64,000 nucleotides of DNA from Terriglobus roseus (GTDB taxonomy: Bacteria > Acidobacteriota > Terriglobia > Terriglobales > Acidobacteriaceae): assembly GCF_900105625.1 (NCBI RefSeq), contig NZ_FNSD01000001.1, forward strand, positions 1,612,001-1,676,000, given 5' to 3'. Made by a program: the position numbers and the translations under genes. Position 1 is the first letter of the stretch. Each line of letters begins with the position of its first letter. Shown here in pieces: positions 29,998-39,757 of the stretch. The notes beneath the pieces were generated by a model. That model had not been told where the DNA came from, did no database searches, and was given only the letters and a program-made list of their open reading frames with translations.

Positions 29998-31560
29998 ATG
30001 AGCCTGACTCGTCGCAGCTTTCTCAATCGCGTTGCCCAGCTTGGTGGCTACTCCGCCGCCTTCTCTACGATGAACGCGCTTGGACTACTCGGCAGTGCGG
30101 AGGCCTCGGCCCTGACGCCACTGTCCTCCAGCCTGGGCAAAGGCAAGTCCGTGGTGATTCTTGGCGCAGGCATCGCAGGACTTGTCTCGGCGTACGAACT
30201 TCGGAAGGCTGGCTATACCGTCTCCATTCTCGAAGCACGCAACCGTCCCGGCGGACGCAATTGGAGCGTCCGCAACGGCACCGATGTCATCTTCACGGAT
30301 GGCACGAAACAGAGCTGTACCTGGGAAGACGGCCATTACCTGAATGCCGGGCCTGCGCGGCTCCCGTCCATCCACAAAACCATCCTCGGTTATTGCTCGG
30401 AGCTTGGCGTACCGCTCGAGGTTGAAGTCAACGTCTCGAGGTCTGCCCTGTTGCAGTCTGACAAGCTCAACGGCGGCAAACCCGTGGAACAGCGTCAGGC
30501 CGTCTACGACACCCGCGGCTACATTGCAGAACTCCTTACGAAGTCGGTGAACAACCACGCGCTCGAGGAAGATCTTAGCGCCGAAGATTCGAAGCTCCTG
30601 CTGGACTTCCTCTCGGGCTACGGCGATCTGGACAACAAGGCGAAATACCACGGCACTACGCGTGCCGGCTTCGTCACACCACGTGGCGCCGGTTCCGATC
30701 CAAGCAAGCTGCACGACACCATTCCGCTTCACGACTTGCTCGTTGCAAATTTCTCCAAAGCCGAGTTTTATGAAGACCAGATTGACTGGCAGGCCACGAT
30801 GTTTCAGCCGGTGGGAGGCATGGATCGTATTCCCTACGCCTTTGCGGAATCGCTGAAAGGTCTGATCCAGTACGGCAGCCCCGTCAGCGAAATTCGCAAG
30901 ACGGCGACAGGCGTTCGGATCGCCTACAAGTCCGGCACAGAAGCGAAGGAAGCGAAAGCAGACTTCTGCATCTGCACGCTGCCCATCAGCGTTCTGCAGT
31001 CCATCCCGAATGATTTCAGCCCCGCCATGCAGAAGGCCTTTCACGGCATGCCGATGGCCGCTCTCTACAAGATGGCCTGGGAATCTCCCCGTTTCTGGGA
31101 GAAGGAAAACAATATCTACGGCGGCATCTCGTTCCTTGATCAGCCGGTCGATCTTGTCTGGTATCCGAGCGACAAGATGTTCTCGAAGACCGGCGTCATC
31201 CTGTCCGGCTTCAATGCTATTGGGGATGAGAAGGGACAGCTCACCGCGCTTGGCAAGATCCCCACGATGCAGGGTCGGCTTGATTCCTCACGCAGGAGTG
31301 TTGACCTGCTGCATCCGGGGCGTGGCAAGGATCTGACAAAGCCCATTTACATCGAGTGGACGAGAATCCCTTACAGCATTGGCTGTTACGCGAATAACCA
31401 TATCGACGAGTCGCAGCCCGCTTACAACCAGTTGATTCAACCGGAAGGCGCGCTCATGCTTGCGGGCGACTATGTGAGCCGCATCGTCGGCTGGCAGGAG
31501 GGCGCGGCGCTTTCCGCGCACAAGGCCGTTGCGCATATCGCAGCGATGACGAAGGCCTGA
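29998..31560 (+). CDS. Tat-exported flavin amine oxidase
   Basis: A 520-residue FAD enzyme of the monoamine/L-amino-acid oxidase family, which oxidises amines to imines and makes H2O2. The N-terminus MSLTRRSFLNRVAQLGG is a twin-arginine signal. The Rossmann motif VVILGAGIAGLVSAYELRKAGY (broken here: VVILGAGIAG, then LVSAYEL) leads to EARNRPGGRNWS, the ADP and flavin region. The C-terminal FAD motif is GALMLAGDYVSRIVGWQEGA. Start 29998 is chosen for the GAAGGG 9 bases before it and for the Tat motif. Folding in the cytoplasm with FAD before export fits the family. It is convergent with the bicupin gene. Confidence 0.9.
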   Translation: MSLTRRSFLNRVAQLGGYSAAFSTMNALGLLGSAEASALTPLSSSLGKGKSVVILGAGIAGLVSAYELRKAGYTVSILEARNRPGGRNWSVRNGTDVIFTDGTKQSCTWEDGHYLNAGPARLPSIHKTILGYCSELGVPLEVEVNVSRSALLQSDKLNGGKPVEQRQAVYDTRGYIAELLTKSVNNHALEEDLSAEDSKLLLDFLSGYGDLDNKAKYHGTTRAGFVTPRGAGSDPSKLHDTIPLHDLLVANFSKAEFYEDQIDWQATMFQPVGGMDRIPYAFAESLKGLIQYGSPVSEIRKTATGVRIAYKSGTEAKEAKADFCICTLPISVLQSIPNDFSPAMQKAFHGMPMAALYKMAWESPRFWEKENNIYGGISFLDQPVDLVWYPSDKMFSKTGVILSGFNAIGDEKGQLTALGKIPTMQGRLDSSRRSVDLLHPGRGKDLTKPIYIEWTRIPYSIGCYANNHIDESQPAYNQLIQPEGALMLAGDYVSRIVGWQEGAALSAHKAVAHIAAMTKA

Positions 31561-31572
31561 TCGATTACGGCG

Positions 31573-32817
31573 CTATGCCGGATCGACCACGACCTTCGTT
31601 TTCGGGATCGCGTGCAGCATCTCTTCCCCCACCTGGATGTGTTCGTTCACCAGGCGTGATGGTGTGTGGGCGAGCCACTCCGCGAGTGCGATGTCCTGAT
31701 ATGTGCTGATCGGAAAGACCTCAAGAAACACCAGGTCTTCGTCGCCGGTGTTCTCGATGTAGTGTGGTCGCGATACGCCGATGTAGCCCACGTCACCCTG
31801 CTGAAAGTCGAAGGTGCGAGCCTTTGCTCCGGCCTCAAAGACAGTCATGCGTCCCTTGCCGCTGACATAGTACTGCCACTCGTCACTCAGCGGATGCCAG
31901 TGCAGTTCTCGCAGGCCACCGGGCTTGAGACGAACGATGGCTGCGGCGATCGTCGTGATGGGAAAGTTCTTGTTATCGATGATGCGGACTTCGCCGCCGG
32001 GTGTCGTCTTGGTCGGCGGCATCTTGCTTGCGTAGAACGTCATGGATTGAGGCACAACTCCCGTGCTCGCGGAGGCCTCGCGAGTCTCGTCAGCCAAAGG
32101 ACGCGGCGGCTCCGCTGCAAAGATGAACAACTCTTTCTTTGGCACTTTGTCGAAGGTGCTCTCTGGGACACCGAAGTTCTTTGCCAGCACCTCCTTCGGC
32201 GTGTGAGCCATGAAGTCTGTCAGGAGGAACGTGCTGAACTCATCGAAATCTCCCTGGTCGAAGACCAGCAAAAACATGCAGCCATCATCACCAATGCCTT
32301 GGATTGAGTGTGGGACACCGCCAGGAAACAGCCACAGATCGCCCGCGTTCACGTCGCTCACATGGCTGCGCGCCTCCGCGTCCACAGCGGTGATACGAGC
32401 GCTGCCGGAGATCATGAACGCCCATTCTGAACTCACATGCCAGTGCAGTTCCCTCACGCCGCCCTTGATCAGACGCATCTCTACGCCAGCCATGCGCTTT
32501 GAGACTGGTAATTCACGGGACGTCACCTGTCGCGTCCATCCACCGTCCGTGATGCGCTTGTGCGCCAGTGAGAAGGAATACCAGAACGGCTCTACTGTGC
32601 CGTTGTCTGTCTCGGGAGCCCAGACGGAACTTGGGCTCTCATTCTCAATCGGCATGTTGCGCCGCAGTGGCTGTTCTTCGTTCGGCAGATGATGATCTGC
32701 TGATCTTGGAACTGGCCGATCCTGCGCCAGCACTGGCGCAGCAAACGCTGCAGCTAAGGCTGCCGCACTGCTGCCCATAAACTTCCGACGACTAACTTCC
32801 TCTTCACGCTCTTGCAT
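31573..32817 (-). CDS. Tat-exported bicupin oxalate decarboxylase
   Basis: A 414-residue Mn-dependent bicupin converting oxalate to formate and CO2. The Tat signal is SRRKFMGSSAAALAAAF. Cupin 1 has ELHWH (His125, His127), Glu131 and PH (His170); cupin 2 has ELHWH (His306, His308), Glu313 and His352. The active-site lid, SENST in Bacillus subtilis OxdC, reads DEFST (residues 192-196): the essential Glu is kept, Ser161 becomes Asp and Asn163 becomes Phe. GAGGGA precedes the ATG. An extracytoplasmic oxalate-degrading role suits a soil bacterium. Decarboxylase is favoured over oxidase because of the lid Glu. Confidence 0.93.
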   Translation of the reverse strand: MQEREEEVSRRKFMGSSAAALAAAFAAPVLAQDRPVPRSADHHLPNEEQPLRRNMPIENESPSSVWAPETDNGTVEPFWYSFSLAHKRITDGGWTRQVTSRELPVSKRMAGVEMRLIKGGVRELHWHVSSEWAFMISGSARITAVDAEARSHVSDVNAGDLWLFPGGVPHSIQGIGDDGCMFLLVFDQGDFDEFSTFLLTDFMAHTPKEVLAKNFGVPESTFDKVPKKELFIFAAEPPRPLADETREASASTGVVPQSMTFYASKMPPTKTTPGGEVRIIDNKNFPITTIAAAIVRLKPGGLRELHWHPLSDEWQYYVSGKGRMTVFEAGAKARTFDFQQGDVGYIGVSRPHYIENTGDEDLVFLEVFPISTYQDIALAEWLAHTPSRLVNEHIQVGEEMLHAIPKTKVVVDPA

Positions 32818-32956
32818 GCTTCCCTCGCTTTGCTACGGTCGTGCGTCGATCAACTTTGCTGTGCCCGATGGCAAAGACGCGAGATGCCTTAGGTTGAAGC
32901 TGCAGTGCATCACCGCCGGGGCAAGAAAAGACATACTCCGACGGGATGCTTCCACG

Positions 32957-34078
32957 TTACTGTCCGTCGGACGGTTTATGTGCGCCGATCAACTCTGGCA
33001 GCTTCACAGGACTAAGCTTTTGCACCTGGTCACTCACCGCACGGCGGGAGCGAGTGTAGGGCTGCAGCTTCACTGGCATGCCTGTTTTCAGCGACTGCTC
33101 TGCAGCGACCAGGATGCGAACATCCAGCAAGCCTTCTTCGCCGTCGGGTTCGGGATCGGTCCCGTTTAAAACGCACTCTGAGAAGTACTTCAACTCGCCG
33201 CCGAACTGGTCGGTCTTGTTGAAGCTTTCGGTACTCTCGTCCTTGTCGATCTTGACGGTGTGTTTCATACCGCCGGGCATACCGTAGGCCGGAGAACTGT
33301 ACAGGCTTCCGAGTTCCCCCACAATGCGGAAGTCGTCAAGGTCTTGTCCGTTGTAACTGAGGACGAACGCAGCCACACGATTCGACTCAAACTTCATCGT
33401 CATTGCGACCGTGTCATCGAAGTTGAACTTCTCGTCAGTCTTCACGCCGGTTGCGAATACCTCCATCGGCTCAGAGCCGAAGAGCGTACGCACCATATTG
33501 ATCGGGTACGGCCCCATGTCTGGAACGGGCCCTGCCCAAAAGCCATTCTTCGCGCGGTGATTTTCGCGGCTTACCGGTTGCGAGAAGCTGGAGTTGAAAT
33601 AGCGAATGGGGCCAAACTCGCCAGAGCGCACACGCTCCAAAGCCTTTAGAGTTCCAGGCTCAAAGTGCAGGCGATACGCGATCATCAGCTTCGCACCCGT
33701 CTTCTGCGAGGCGGCAATGATGCGCTGACACTCCTCGACACTGATAGCCATCGGCTTTTCGAGCAACAGGTGCAGGCCTGCTTCGAGCGTCTTCACGGCA
33801 AGCTCAACATGATCAAAGTTTGGAGTCGCGAGATAAACCGCATCTGCTACATCAGAGCGGAGGAAGACGTCGTACTCCTCGTAGCTGTAGCCGTGCTCGA
33901 TGGTTGGATACTTCTCCGCGAGCTTTTCTGTCTTGTACTCGTGCCCCGTGACGATGGTGGTCACGACAGAATTGTCTGTGTGTTCCACGCCCGGCAGCAG
34001 CGCCGTCTGTGATATCCATCCTGCGCCGACGACGGCATACCGAACCTTGCCGCCCTCCACCTTTTTCGCTGTCGCCAT
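32957..34078 (-). CDS. Gfo/Idh/MocA family oxidoreductase
   Basis: A 373-residue NAD(P)-dependent oxidoreductase. The Rossmann motif VRYAVVGAGWISQTALLPG lies near residues 12-30, the EKP motif in LLLEKPMAISVEEC near 106-119 carries the catalytic Lys, and PDMGPYPINMVRTLFG near 186-201 is the usual substrate-side motif. AGGGAG precedes the ATG. No signal peptide is visible, so it is cytoplasmic. It likely acts on a sugar or inositol-like alcohol, but the substrate cannot be read from the sequence. The next gene on the same strand (NDH-2) lies 90 bp upstream, so they may or may not be co-transcribed. Confidence 0.9.
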   Translation of the reverse strand: MATAKKVEGGKVRYAVVGAGWISQTALLPGVEHTDNSVVTTIVTGHEYKTEKLAEKYPTIEHGYSYEEYDVFLRSDVADAVYLATPNFDHVELAVKTLEAGLHLLLEKPMAISVEECQRIIAASQKTGAKLMIAYRLHFEPGTLKALERVRSGEFGPIRYFNSSFSQPVSRENHRAKNGFWAGPVPDMGPYPINMVRTLFGSEPMEVFATGVKTDEKFNFDDTVAMTMKFESNRVAAFVLSYNGQDLDDFRIVGELGSLYSSPAYGMPGGMKHTVKIDKDESTESFNKTDQFGGELKYFSECVLNGTDPEPDGEEGLLDVRILVAAEQSLKTGMPVKLQPYTRSRRAVSDQVQKLSPVKLPELIGAHKPSDGQ

Positions 34079-34168
34079 GTCCGTTGACTCCCTACGAACA
34101 CGTGGGACGGCGAGCCATGTAGGCAGGATGCCCAGGCGGCGCGAAGCTGCGTGCGCTGCGATAAAGCT

Positions 34169-35524
34169 CTACGGCTGTTGTTCCACGGGATCAATCGGCC
34201 TGGTTGTCAGCTTCCCGTGCGGATCATCGACAACGCCCCATCCGGGGAGTTCCAGATCGCCGGTAATGAGGCGCGAGCCCTCCGTGAAGAAGAGGTAAGT
34301 CCAGGCCCAGTTGCGAAAAACACTGAAACGATTGCGGAAACCGATGAGGAAGAAGATATGCACCACGAGCCACGTGATCCACGCAGGGAAGCCACTCAGG
34401 TGTCCCTTGAAGGGCCACTTGACATTGGCAACAGCAGCACTGCGACCGATGGTAGCCATGTCGCCCTTGTCCCAGTAGACAAACGGTTTCTTCATCCGCT
34501 GTCCCTTGATCTCCAGCGCGATCGTCTTGCCTGCGTATTCGCCCATCTGCATCGCCGGCTGAGCAACGCCGGGGACGGGCTTACCTTCGCTCATGGCATG
34601 AGCGAGATCGCCACAAACAAAGATCTCCGGATGTCCCGACGGATGCAGGTTCTCATCCACTACGACCGCGCCACGCTTGTCCACTTCGACGCCCAGCAGT
34701 TTACCCAGCGGTGACGCCTGAACACCTGCGGCCCATAGCGTCACGACCGAATCAATGCGCTCCTTGCCATCAACGACCACAAAGCCAGGCTGCACATCGG
34801 TGACACGTGTGTTTGTGCGCACCTGCACACCAAGTTCACTCAGTTGTTTTAGAGCACTCTTCTGCAGATCCTCAGGATATGCCGTCAGGATCGCAGGCGA
34901 ACCCTCGACGATCAGCACCTTGGCCGTCGCAGGATCGATGTGTTTGAAGTCGCGGCGGATGTATAGCTTTGCAATATCCGAAATGGCTCCGGCGAGCTCC
35001 ACGCCTGTCGGTCCCCCACCAATTACGATGAAATTGAGCGCTGGATGACGGCCCGTCTCCTGCATCTCGCCCTCGGCTAACTCAAAGGCGAGCAGTACGC
35101 GTCTGCGAATTTCCACTGCGTCTTCGATTGTCTTCAGACCTGGCGCCAGCGGCGCCCAGTCATCACGTCCAAAGTAAGAATGTGTGGATCCAGTCGCGAG
35201 TATCAGGTAGTCATACTCCAGAACGGTGCCGCTCTTCAACGTGGCACGTCGCGCAGCCGCATCGAAGCCCACCACTTCATCCATCAGCACCTGTGTATTG
35301 GGCGATCGCAGAATGGCGCGGATTGGCTGGGCGATCTCGTTCGGAGAGAGCACGGCGAGTGCCACCTGGTATAGCAGCGGCTGAAAGGTGTGGTGATTAC
35401 GACGGTCCACCAAGGTGACATTCACATCGACGTCGGCAAGCGCCTCCGCTGCCTTTAACCCTGCAAAACCACCGCCCACAATCAAGACCCGCTTGCGTAT
35501 TCCACCCGTCACGCCACTCGACAT
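34169..35524 (-). CDS. ndh: type II NADH dehydrogenase
   Basis: A single-subunit, non-pumping NADH:quinone oxidoreductase on the inner membrane. KRVLIVGGGFAGLKAAEAL is the FAD Rossmann motif, DRRNHHTFQPLLYQVA is the NDH-2 signature, and NFIVIGGGPTGVELAGAI is the NADH-binding motif. VFVCGD-type spacing appears in EIFVCGDLAHAMSEG. The C-terminus has a hydrophobic, amphipathic segment (WITWLVVHIFFLIGFRNRF) for membrane attachment. GAGGAG lies 5 bases before the ATG. At 451 residues it is full length. It gives the cell an NADH oxidation route not tied to proton pumping. Confidence 0.94.
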   Translation of the reverse strand: MSSGVTGGIRKRVLIVGGGFAGLKAAEALADVDVNVTLVDRRNHHTFQPLLYQVALAVLSPNEIAQPIRAILRSPNTQVLMDEVVGFDAAARRATLKSGTVLEYDYLILATGSTHSYFGRDDWAPLAPGLKTIEDAVEIRRRVLLAFELAEGEMQETGRHPALNFIVIGGGPTGVELAGAISDIAKLYIRRDFKHIDPATAKVLIVEGSPAILTAYPEDLQKSALKQLSELGVQVRTNTRVTDVQPGFVVVDGKERIDSVVTLWAAGVQASPLGKLLGVEVDKRGAVVVDENLHPSGHPEIFVCGDLAHAMSEGKPVPGVAQPAMQMGEYAGKTIALEIKGQRMKKPFVYWDKGDMATIGRSAAVANVKWPFKGHLSGFPAWITWLVVHIFFLIGFRNRFSVFRNWAWTYLFFTEGSRLITGDLELPGWGVVDDPHGKLTTRPIDPVEQQP

Positions 35525-35835
35525 CTGTACTCCTCATCTCGCATCTGCTTCTTTCGATGCGCAGGAAGCCTTCGCCGTCGCGTGACCGCTCTCACTGAAC
35601 CTTCGCGAACGACGATCCTACGGGGTTTTCTGCAATGCAAGCGTGACCATTCCGTGCGTGCCAACGGCCGCCGTGATCTTCGTAGTAGCAGGAGTGTTCG
35701 CATATTGCATTTGGAGTTACTGTGAGCAATCCGTCATCGCCACTCACGCGAGGATGCGCATCAGTGGCACTGCAACTGCGTCGATTGCACCGTCCTCGTC
35801 TTCTCTATCGGTACACGAGGACGACGCGTCACAAC
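35525..35835. other. gap between ndh and the symporter gene
   Basis: This 311-bp gap has no clear gene or terminator. A + strand frame from 35643 encodes a hydrophobic stretch (AVIFVVAGVFAYCIWSY) and would end inside the symporter gene, but it has no ribosome-binding site and I do not call it. Confidence 0.4.
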
Positions 35836-37281
35836 CTAACTTTCAAACGGGCGGAGTTGAGCCTCGGTAGGCGCGGGCGTCATGAGGCTGACCAACAGAA
35901 GCGCGACAACAGATACCAGAAGCGCCGGCAGAATCGCATCACGTTGTGCAACCATCGGCGGCAGCAGGCGCTTGATGAAATCCGAATCCCAGCCAATCGT
36001 CACGACGGTTCCCAGCGCAATGGAAGCCACCGCACCGGCACCGGTAGCACGCTTCCAGAAAAAGGCCGCAAGGATCACCGGCGTGAGCGCCGCAGCGTAG
36101 ATCGTGTAGGCGTACAGGCTCTTCGCCAGCACACTCTCGGTGCCTAGCGACTGCCACAAGGACCACAACCCCAGCAGCACCACCATGCCACGCGAGACCA
36201 GCAACACGGCACGATCGCCCGCCTGGGGTGCGATATATCGAACGAAGACATCGTTCACGAGATTCGTCGCCGGACTGAAGAGGTAGTTGTTCGCCGTCGA
36301 GATGATCTTGGCGAAGATCGCACCCATCATCAACGCGCCCAGCAGTTGTAGGGCACCACTGCCGTGCAGCCCGTTCATCGCGGCGTAGGCAAGGATTTCG
36401 CGCGGATGCTGGCTGACTTCGCCTGTTGGGAAGAGTGCGGATCCGGTGACGGCCAATGCCGCGATTGCCGTTTCAAGAATCACCGTTCCAATGATCCAAC
36501 CCACCACCGCTCGACTCGCGTCACGCTGGCTCTTCGCACTGAAGAACTTCTGATACATCGATTGATTGCCCAGCATCAGCAGGCACGTTGGCAGAAACAG
36601 TTCCGCGGCCTGCACGCCGCTGACATCACCGAAGACCTGGAAGTGCGTCGCCGGCAACGCAGCATGCACAGCGCCCCAGCCGCCTACCAGGTGGATCAGG
36701 ATCGGGAGCGCAACCAGCATGGTCACCGTCGCAAGTGAACCGATGACAACATCCATGTAAGCAACCGACCCCATACCCGCAATGGCGGTGAAGACGATCA
36801 CGAAACCAGCAATGATGTAACGACCGGCAATGTTCGAGATGCTGCCCGGAAAGATCAGGTGGAGGATATCCCCGCCACCGATCAACTGGTAGCTGGTGAT
36901 GGCCGTATAAGCGAACAGCACAGCGATCACGCCCAGGACGCGTGCGGTCTGGTTGTAACGAGCTTCCAGCAGGTCCGGAATGGTGAACTGGGCAAACTTT
37001 CGTGCCCGCGGGGCGATGAAGTAGATCAGCAGCAGGCCGGCCCATCCGCCGCCACCCTGCCACAAAGCGGCAAAGCCGTGTTTGTATGCGTTCTCCGCAC
37101 CGCCCAGCAGCGACCCGGAACCAATCCAACTGGAAAGCAGCGTGAAGACCAGCACCGCCGCCGGCAGGGTACGGCCCGCAACCAGGTAATCCGCTTTTGT
37201 CTTTGTCGCCCGCAGCCGGGAAAGCGATACCGCCAGCAGCGTGACCACAATGATGCCAACCACAATTCCGTAGAGACTCAT
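35836..37281 (-). CDS. sodium:solute symporter (SSS family)
   Basis: A 481-residue inner-membrane symporter of the SLC5/SSS family with about 13 helices. YLVAGRTLPAAVLVFTLLSSWIG (split: YLVAGRTLPAAVLVF, then TLLSSWIGSGSLLGG) is the conserved helix 1 region, and AYTAITSYQLIGGGDIL with GMGSVAYMDVVIGS follows later. The ATG at 37281 is chosen because the chain then begins with a short non-cytoplasmic end and helix 1 (MSLYGIVVGIIVVTLLAV). The product lies head-to-head with the molybdopterin hydroxylase gene, 89 bp apart, which hints at shared control and perhaps uptake of that enzyme's substrate. The substrate is unknown. Confidence 0.9.
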   Translation of the reverse strand: MSLYGIVVGIIVVTLLAVSLSRLRATKTKADYLVAGRTLPAAVLVFTLLSSWIGSGSLLGGAENAYKHGFAALWQGGGGWAGLLLIYFIAPRARKFAQFTIPDLLEARYNQTARVLGVIAVLFAYTAITSYQLIGGGDILHLIFPGSISNIAGRYIIAGFVIVFTAIAGMGSVAYMDVVIGSLATVTMLVALPILIHLVGGWGAVHAALPATHFQVFGDVSGVQAAELFLPTCLLMLGNQSMYQKFFSAKSQRDASRAVVGWIIGTVILETAIAALAVTGSALFPTGEVSQHPREILAYAAMNGLHGSGALQLLGALMMGAIFAKIISTANNYLFSPATNLVNDVFVRYIAPQAGDRAVLLVSRGMVVLLGLWSLWQSLGTESVLAKSLYAYTIYAAALTPVILAAFFWKRATGAGAVASIALGTVVTIGWDSDFIKRLLPPMVAQRDAILPALLVSVVALLLVSLMTPAPTEAQLRPFES

Positions 37282-37370
37282 GTCCGAATTGAGTCTACTC
37301 GTTGGGGTGCATCGCCCGAATCCGGACTCACGTTCTCTACGATTCGTACAGGAGCCGCATCCAACCCAGC

Positions 37371-39683
37371 ATGCCAGAAGCAGCCGCAATTAACGCCCCG
37401 GTTCGCATTGACGGTCGCGCCAAGGTCAACGGCGAGGGCCTCTACACCGGTGACATCAACAGCTTCGACCGCTACCTGCATCCGGGCGAGGCTCCGAAGT
37501 CCTTGCTGCATGCCGTGGTGGTGCCGGCAGCCATCGCCTTTGGCCGCGTTCTCCATCTGGACACGGACACCGCGCAGAGGCTACCGGGCGTTCGCTTGGT
37601 GATGACCCCTGTCAATGCACCGAAGCTGAAAAAAATCCGCTCGCTGTTGATGAGTGAGCAGTCGAACTATCTGCCGCTGCAGGATGACCGTGTGCGCTAT
37701 CACGGCCAGCCCATCGCGCTGGTCGTTGCCGAGACACCCGAGATCGCGCGAGAAGGTGCTTCGCTTGTGAAAGCGACCTACTCGCCGCAGCCTGCTTTGC
37801 TGGACTTTGAGCGGAACCTCGACAAAGCAGAACCTGCGAAAAAGGTCGGCGCAGGAGCAAAGGCCGAGGTGAAGCGCGGGGATGCAGAGGCAGTGTTTGC
37901 CGTGGCTCCGATTCAGATCGATTCGCACTTCGAGTTGCAACCGGCACATCACAATGCGATGGAACCCGGCGCAACCGTCGCCCACTGGCATGCGCAGGAC
38001 GGTCTCGCGAATCGCGTCACAGTCGTGTCGACAACGCAGTTTGTCTATGGCGACGCCGTCGCGATCGGCGAAGCCTTCAGCCTTGGCGTGAAGGACAAGC
38101 TGCCGCGCATCGTCGCGCAGGTGCTGGTCGGCAAAGAGTTCGACAGCGCCGTGCGGGTTATCGCGCCACTCATTGGCGGCGGGTTCGGATCGAAGGGCGG
38201 AGCGAACCAGACCATGCTGTCCACCATGGCCGCAAAGCTACTCGGACACCCCGTGAAGCTGGTACTCACGCGGCAGGATACCTTCAGCCAGATGCCATAC
38301 CGCGGCGGTCTGGACGTGCGTCTTCGCCTGGGCGCAACGCCCGACGGCAAGCTAACCGCAATGGTGCAGGAGAGCCTGCTGCAGTCGTCCGAGACCGCAA
38401 GTTTCCTTGAGCCGACAAGCGAGGTCACGCAACACCTGTACGCCGTTCCCAACTTCCACGCAACGCATAAGGCCCTGCGGCTCAACACCAACTCACCCGG
38501 ATGGATGCGTGCCCCTGGCGTCACGCCGGGCCAGTTTGTGCTGGAGACGGCGATGGACGAACTGGCAGAAAAACTGGGGATCGATCCGATCGATCTGCGC
38601 CTGCGTAACTATGCCGAGGTCGATCCGGAAGGCGGCAGGGAATGGTCCAGCAAGTCACTGCGCGAGTGTTACGCCACAGGCGCGGAGCACTTCGGTTGGC
38701 ATCGCCGCACCGCACGCAGTGCCGAGCGCGAAGGCGCAGAGCTCATCGGTTACGGCATGGCTACCGCGGCCTATCCTACGAATCACTTCCCTGCGACGGC
38801 ACGGTTGGTCCTGCAGGCCGATGGCTCCGTCATCGCCCAGAGCGCAACGCAGGAGATCGGCCAGGGCGCCATCACCTCCCTGTCGCAAGTAGTAGCAACG
38901 GAGTTGAGTCTTCCGCTTGACCGCGTACGTTTTGACATCGGCGATACCACGCTGCCTTTCGGCGCGTTCTCCGCAGGGTCCTCCACATCCCTGTCGGTTG
39001 GATCTGCGATCCGTGTTGCAGCAAAGATGCTGACGGAGAAACTCGCACGTATCGCGCGCGTTGATAAGGAAAGCCCGCTCTACCTCTGCGGCCTGAAGGA
39101 CATCGTCTTCCGGGGCGGCATCCTTTCGCACCGTATCGAGTCCGCCCGGCGTGATCCTGCAACAGCCGTACTCGCGCGAGCGAAGCTGACAACGCTCGAG
39201 GTGAAAGGCATAGCGGGCCGCACCTTCGGCAAAAGTGACTACGCGCGGATGGCCTTCGGTGCACAGTTCGCGCGGGTCGCGGTGAATGAGTTCACGGGCA
39301 GCGTGCGTGTCACGCACATGACCGGAGCCTTCGCAGGTGGCCGCATCCTGAATGCGCGCACCGCACGTTCGCAGTTACTCGGTGGCATGGTTTGGGGGGT
39401 GGGTCACGCACTGATGGAAGAGAGTCTGCGCGACATCCACGTTGGCGCCTGGGTCAATGCAAATCTGGCGGAAGCGCATGTTCCTACCAATGCAGATGCA
39501 CCCGATATTGAAGTGATCCTGGTACCCGAGGATGACACTCGCGGCAGCGAACTTGGCGCCAAGGGTCTGGGAGAGATCGGCATCACCGGTGTCGCCGCAG
39601 CCATTGCGAACGCTATTCACAACGCCACCGGAAGACGCTTACGAAACCTGCCCATCACGCCCGATCAGGTATTGGGCCTGTAA
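37371..39683 (+). CDS. molybdopterin-binding subunit of a xanthine dehydrogenase-family enzyme
   Basis: A 770-residue catalytic subunit of a molybdenum hydroxylase. VRIDGRAKVNGEGLYTGDI opens the family's N-terminal domain. IGGGFGSKGGANQTML binds the cofactor; PGWMRAPGVTPGQFVLETAM and ATQEIGQGAITSLSQVVAT are typical. GAKGLGEIGITGVAAAIANA near the C-terminus carries the catalytic Glu. No iron-sulfur or FAD subunit gene is adjacent on either side, which is unusual because these subunits normally form one operon. The ATG at 37371 is chosen on homology; the ribosome site is weak. Substrate could be a purine or an aldehyde. Confidence 0.9.
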   Translation: MPEAAAINAPVRIDGRAKVNGEGLYTGDINSFDRYLHPGEAPKSLLHAVVVPAAIAFGRVLHLDTDTAQRLPGVRLVMTPVNAPKLKKIRSLLMSEQSNYLPLQDDRVRYHGQPIALVVAETPEIAREGASLVKATYSPQPALLDFERNLDKAEPAKKVGAGAKAEVKRGDAEAVFAVAPIQIDSHFELQPAHHNAMEPGATVAHWHAQDGLANRVTVVSTTQFVYGDAVAIGEAFSLGVKDKLPRIVAQVLVGKEFDSAVRVIAPLIGGGFGSKGGANQTMLSTMAAKLLGHPVKLVLTRQDTFSQMPYRGGLDVRLRLGATPDGKLTAMVQESLLQSSETASFLEPTSEVTQHLYAVPNFHATHKALRLNTNSPGWMRAPGVTPGQFVLETAMDELAEKLGIDPIDLRLRNYAEVDPEGGREWSSKSLRECYATGAEHFGWHRRTARSAEREGAELIGYGMATAAYPTNHFPATARLVLQADGSVIAQSATQEIGQGAITSLSQVVATELSLPLDRVRFDIGDTTLPFGAFSAGSSTSLSVGSAIRVAAKMLTEKLARIARVDKESPLYLCGLKDIVFRGGILSHRIESARRDPATAVLARAKLTTLEVKGIAGRTFGKSDYARMAFGAQFARVAVNEFTGSVRVTHMTGAFAGGRILNARTARSQLLGGMVWGVGHALMEESLRDIHVGAWVNANLAEAHVPTNADAPDIEVILVPEDDTRGSELGAKGLGEIGITGVAAAIANAIHNATGRRLRNLPITPDQVLGL

Positions 39684-39691
39684 CGAAAGGC

Positions 39692-39737
39692 GGGTGCCCG
39701 TACTTTCGCTGCTGAATCGCAAGAGAGTAGGGCACCC
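39692..39737. repeat. GGGTGCCC-type palindromic intergenic repeat
   Basis: GGGTGCCC(g)TACT at 39692-39704 pairs with AGTAGGGCACCC at 39726-39737. It sits between convergent genes and may also terminate transcription. The same opening, GGGTGCCCcaTACTTTCGC, recurs at 51719. Confidence 0.65.
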
Positions 39738-39757
39738 GAAACCTTGGAACAGTAAGT

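Noticed and set aside
35643-35870. 75-codon frame with a hydrophobic stretch between ndh and the symporter
   Set aside because: GTG start without ribosome site; the 3' end runs into the convergent gene. Only the short hydrophobic run is suggestive.
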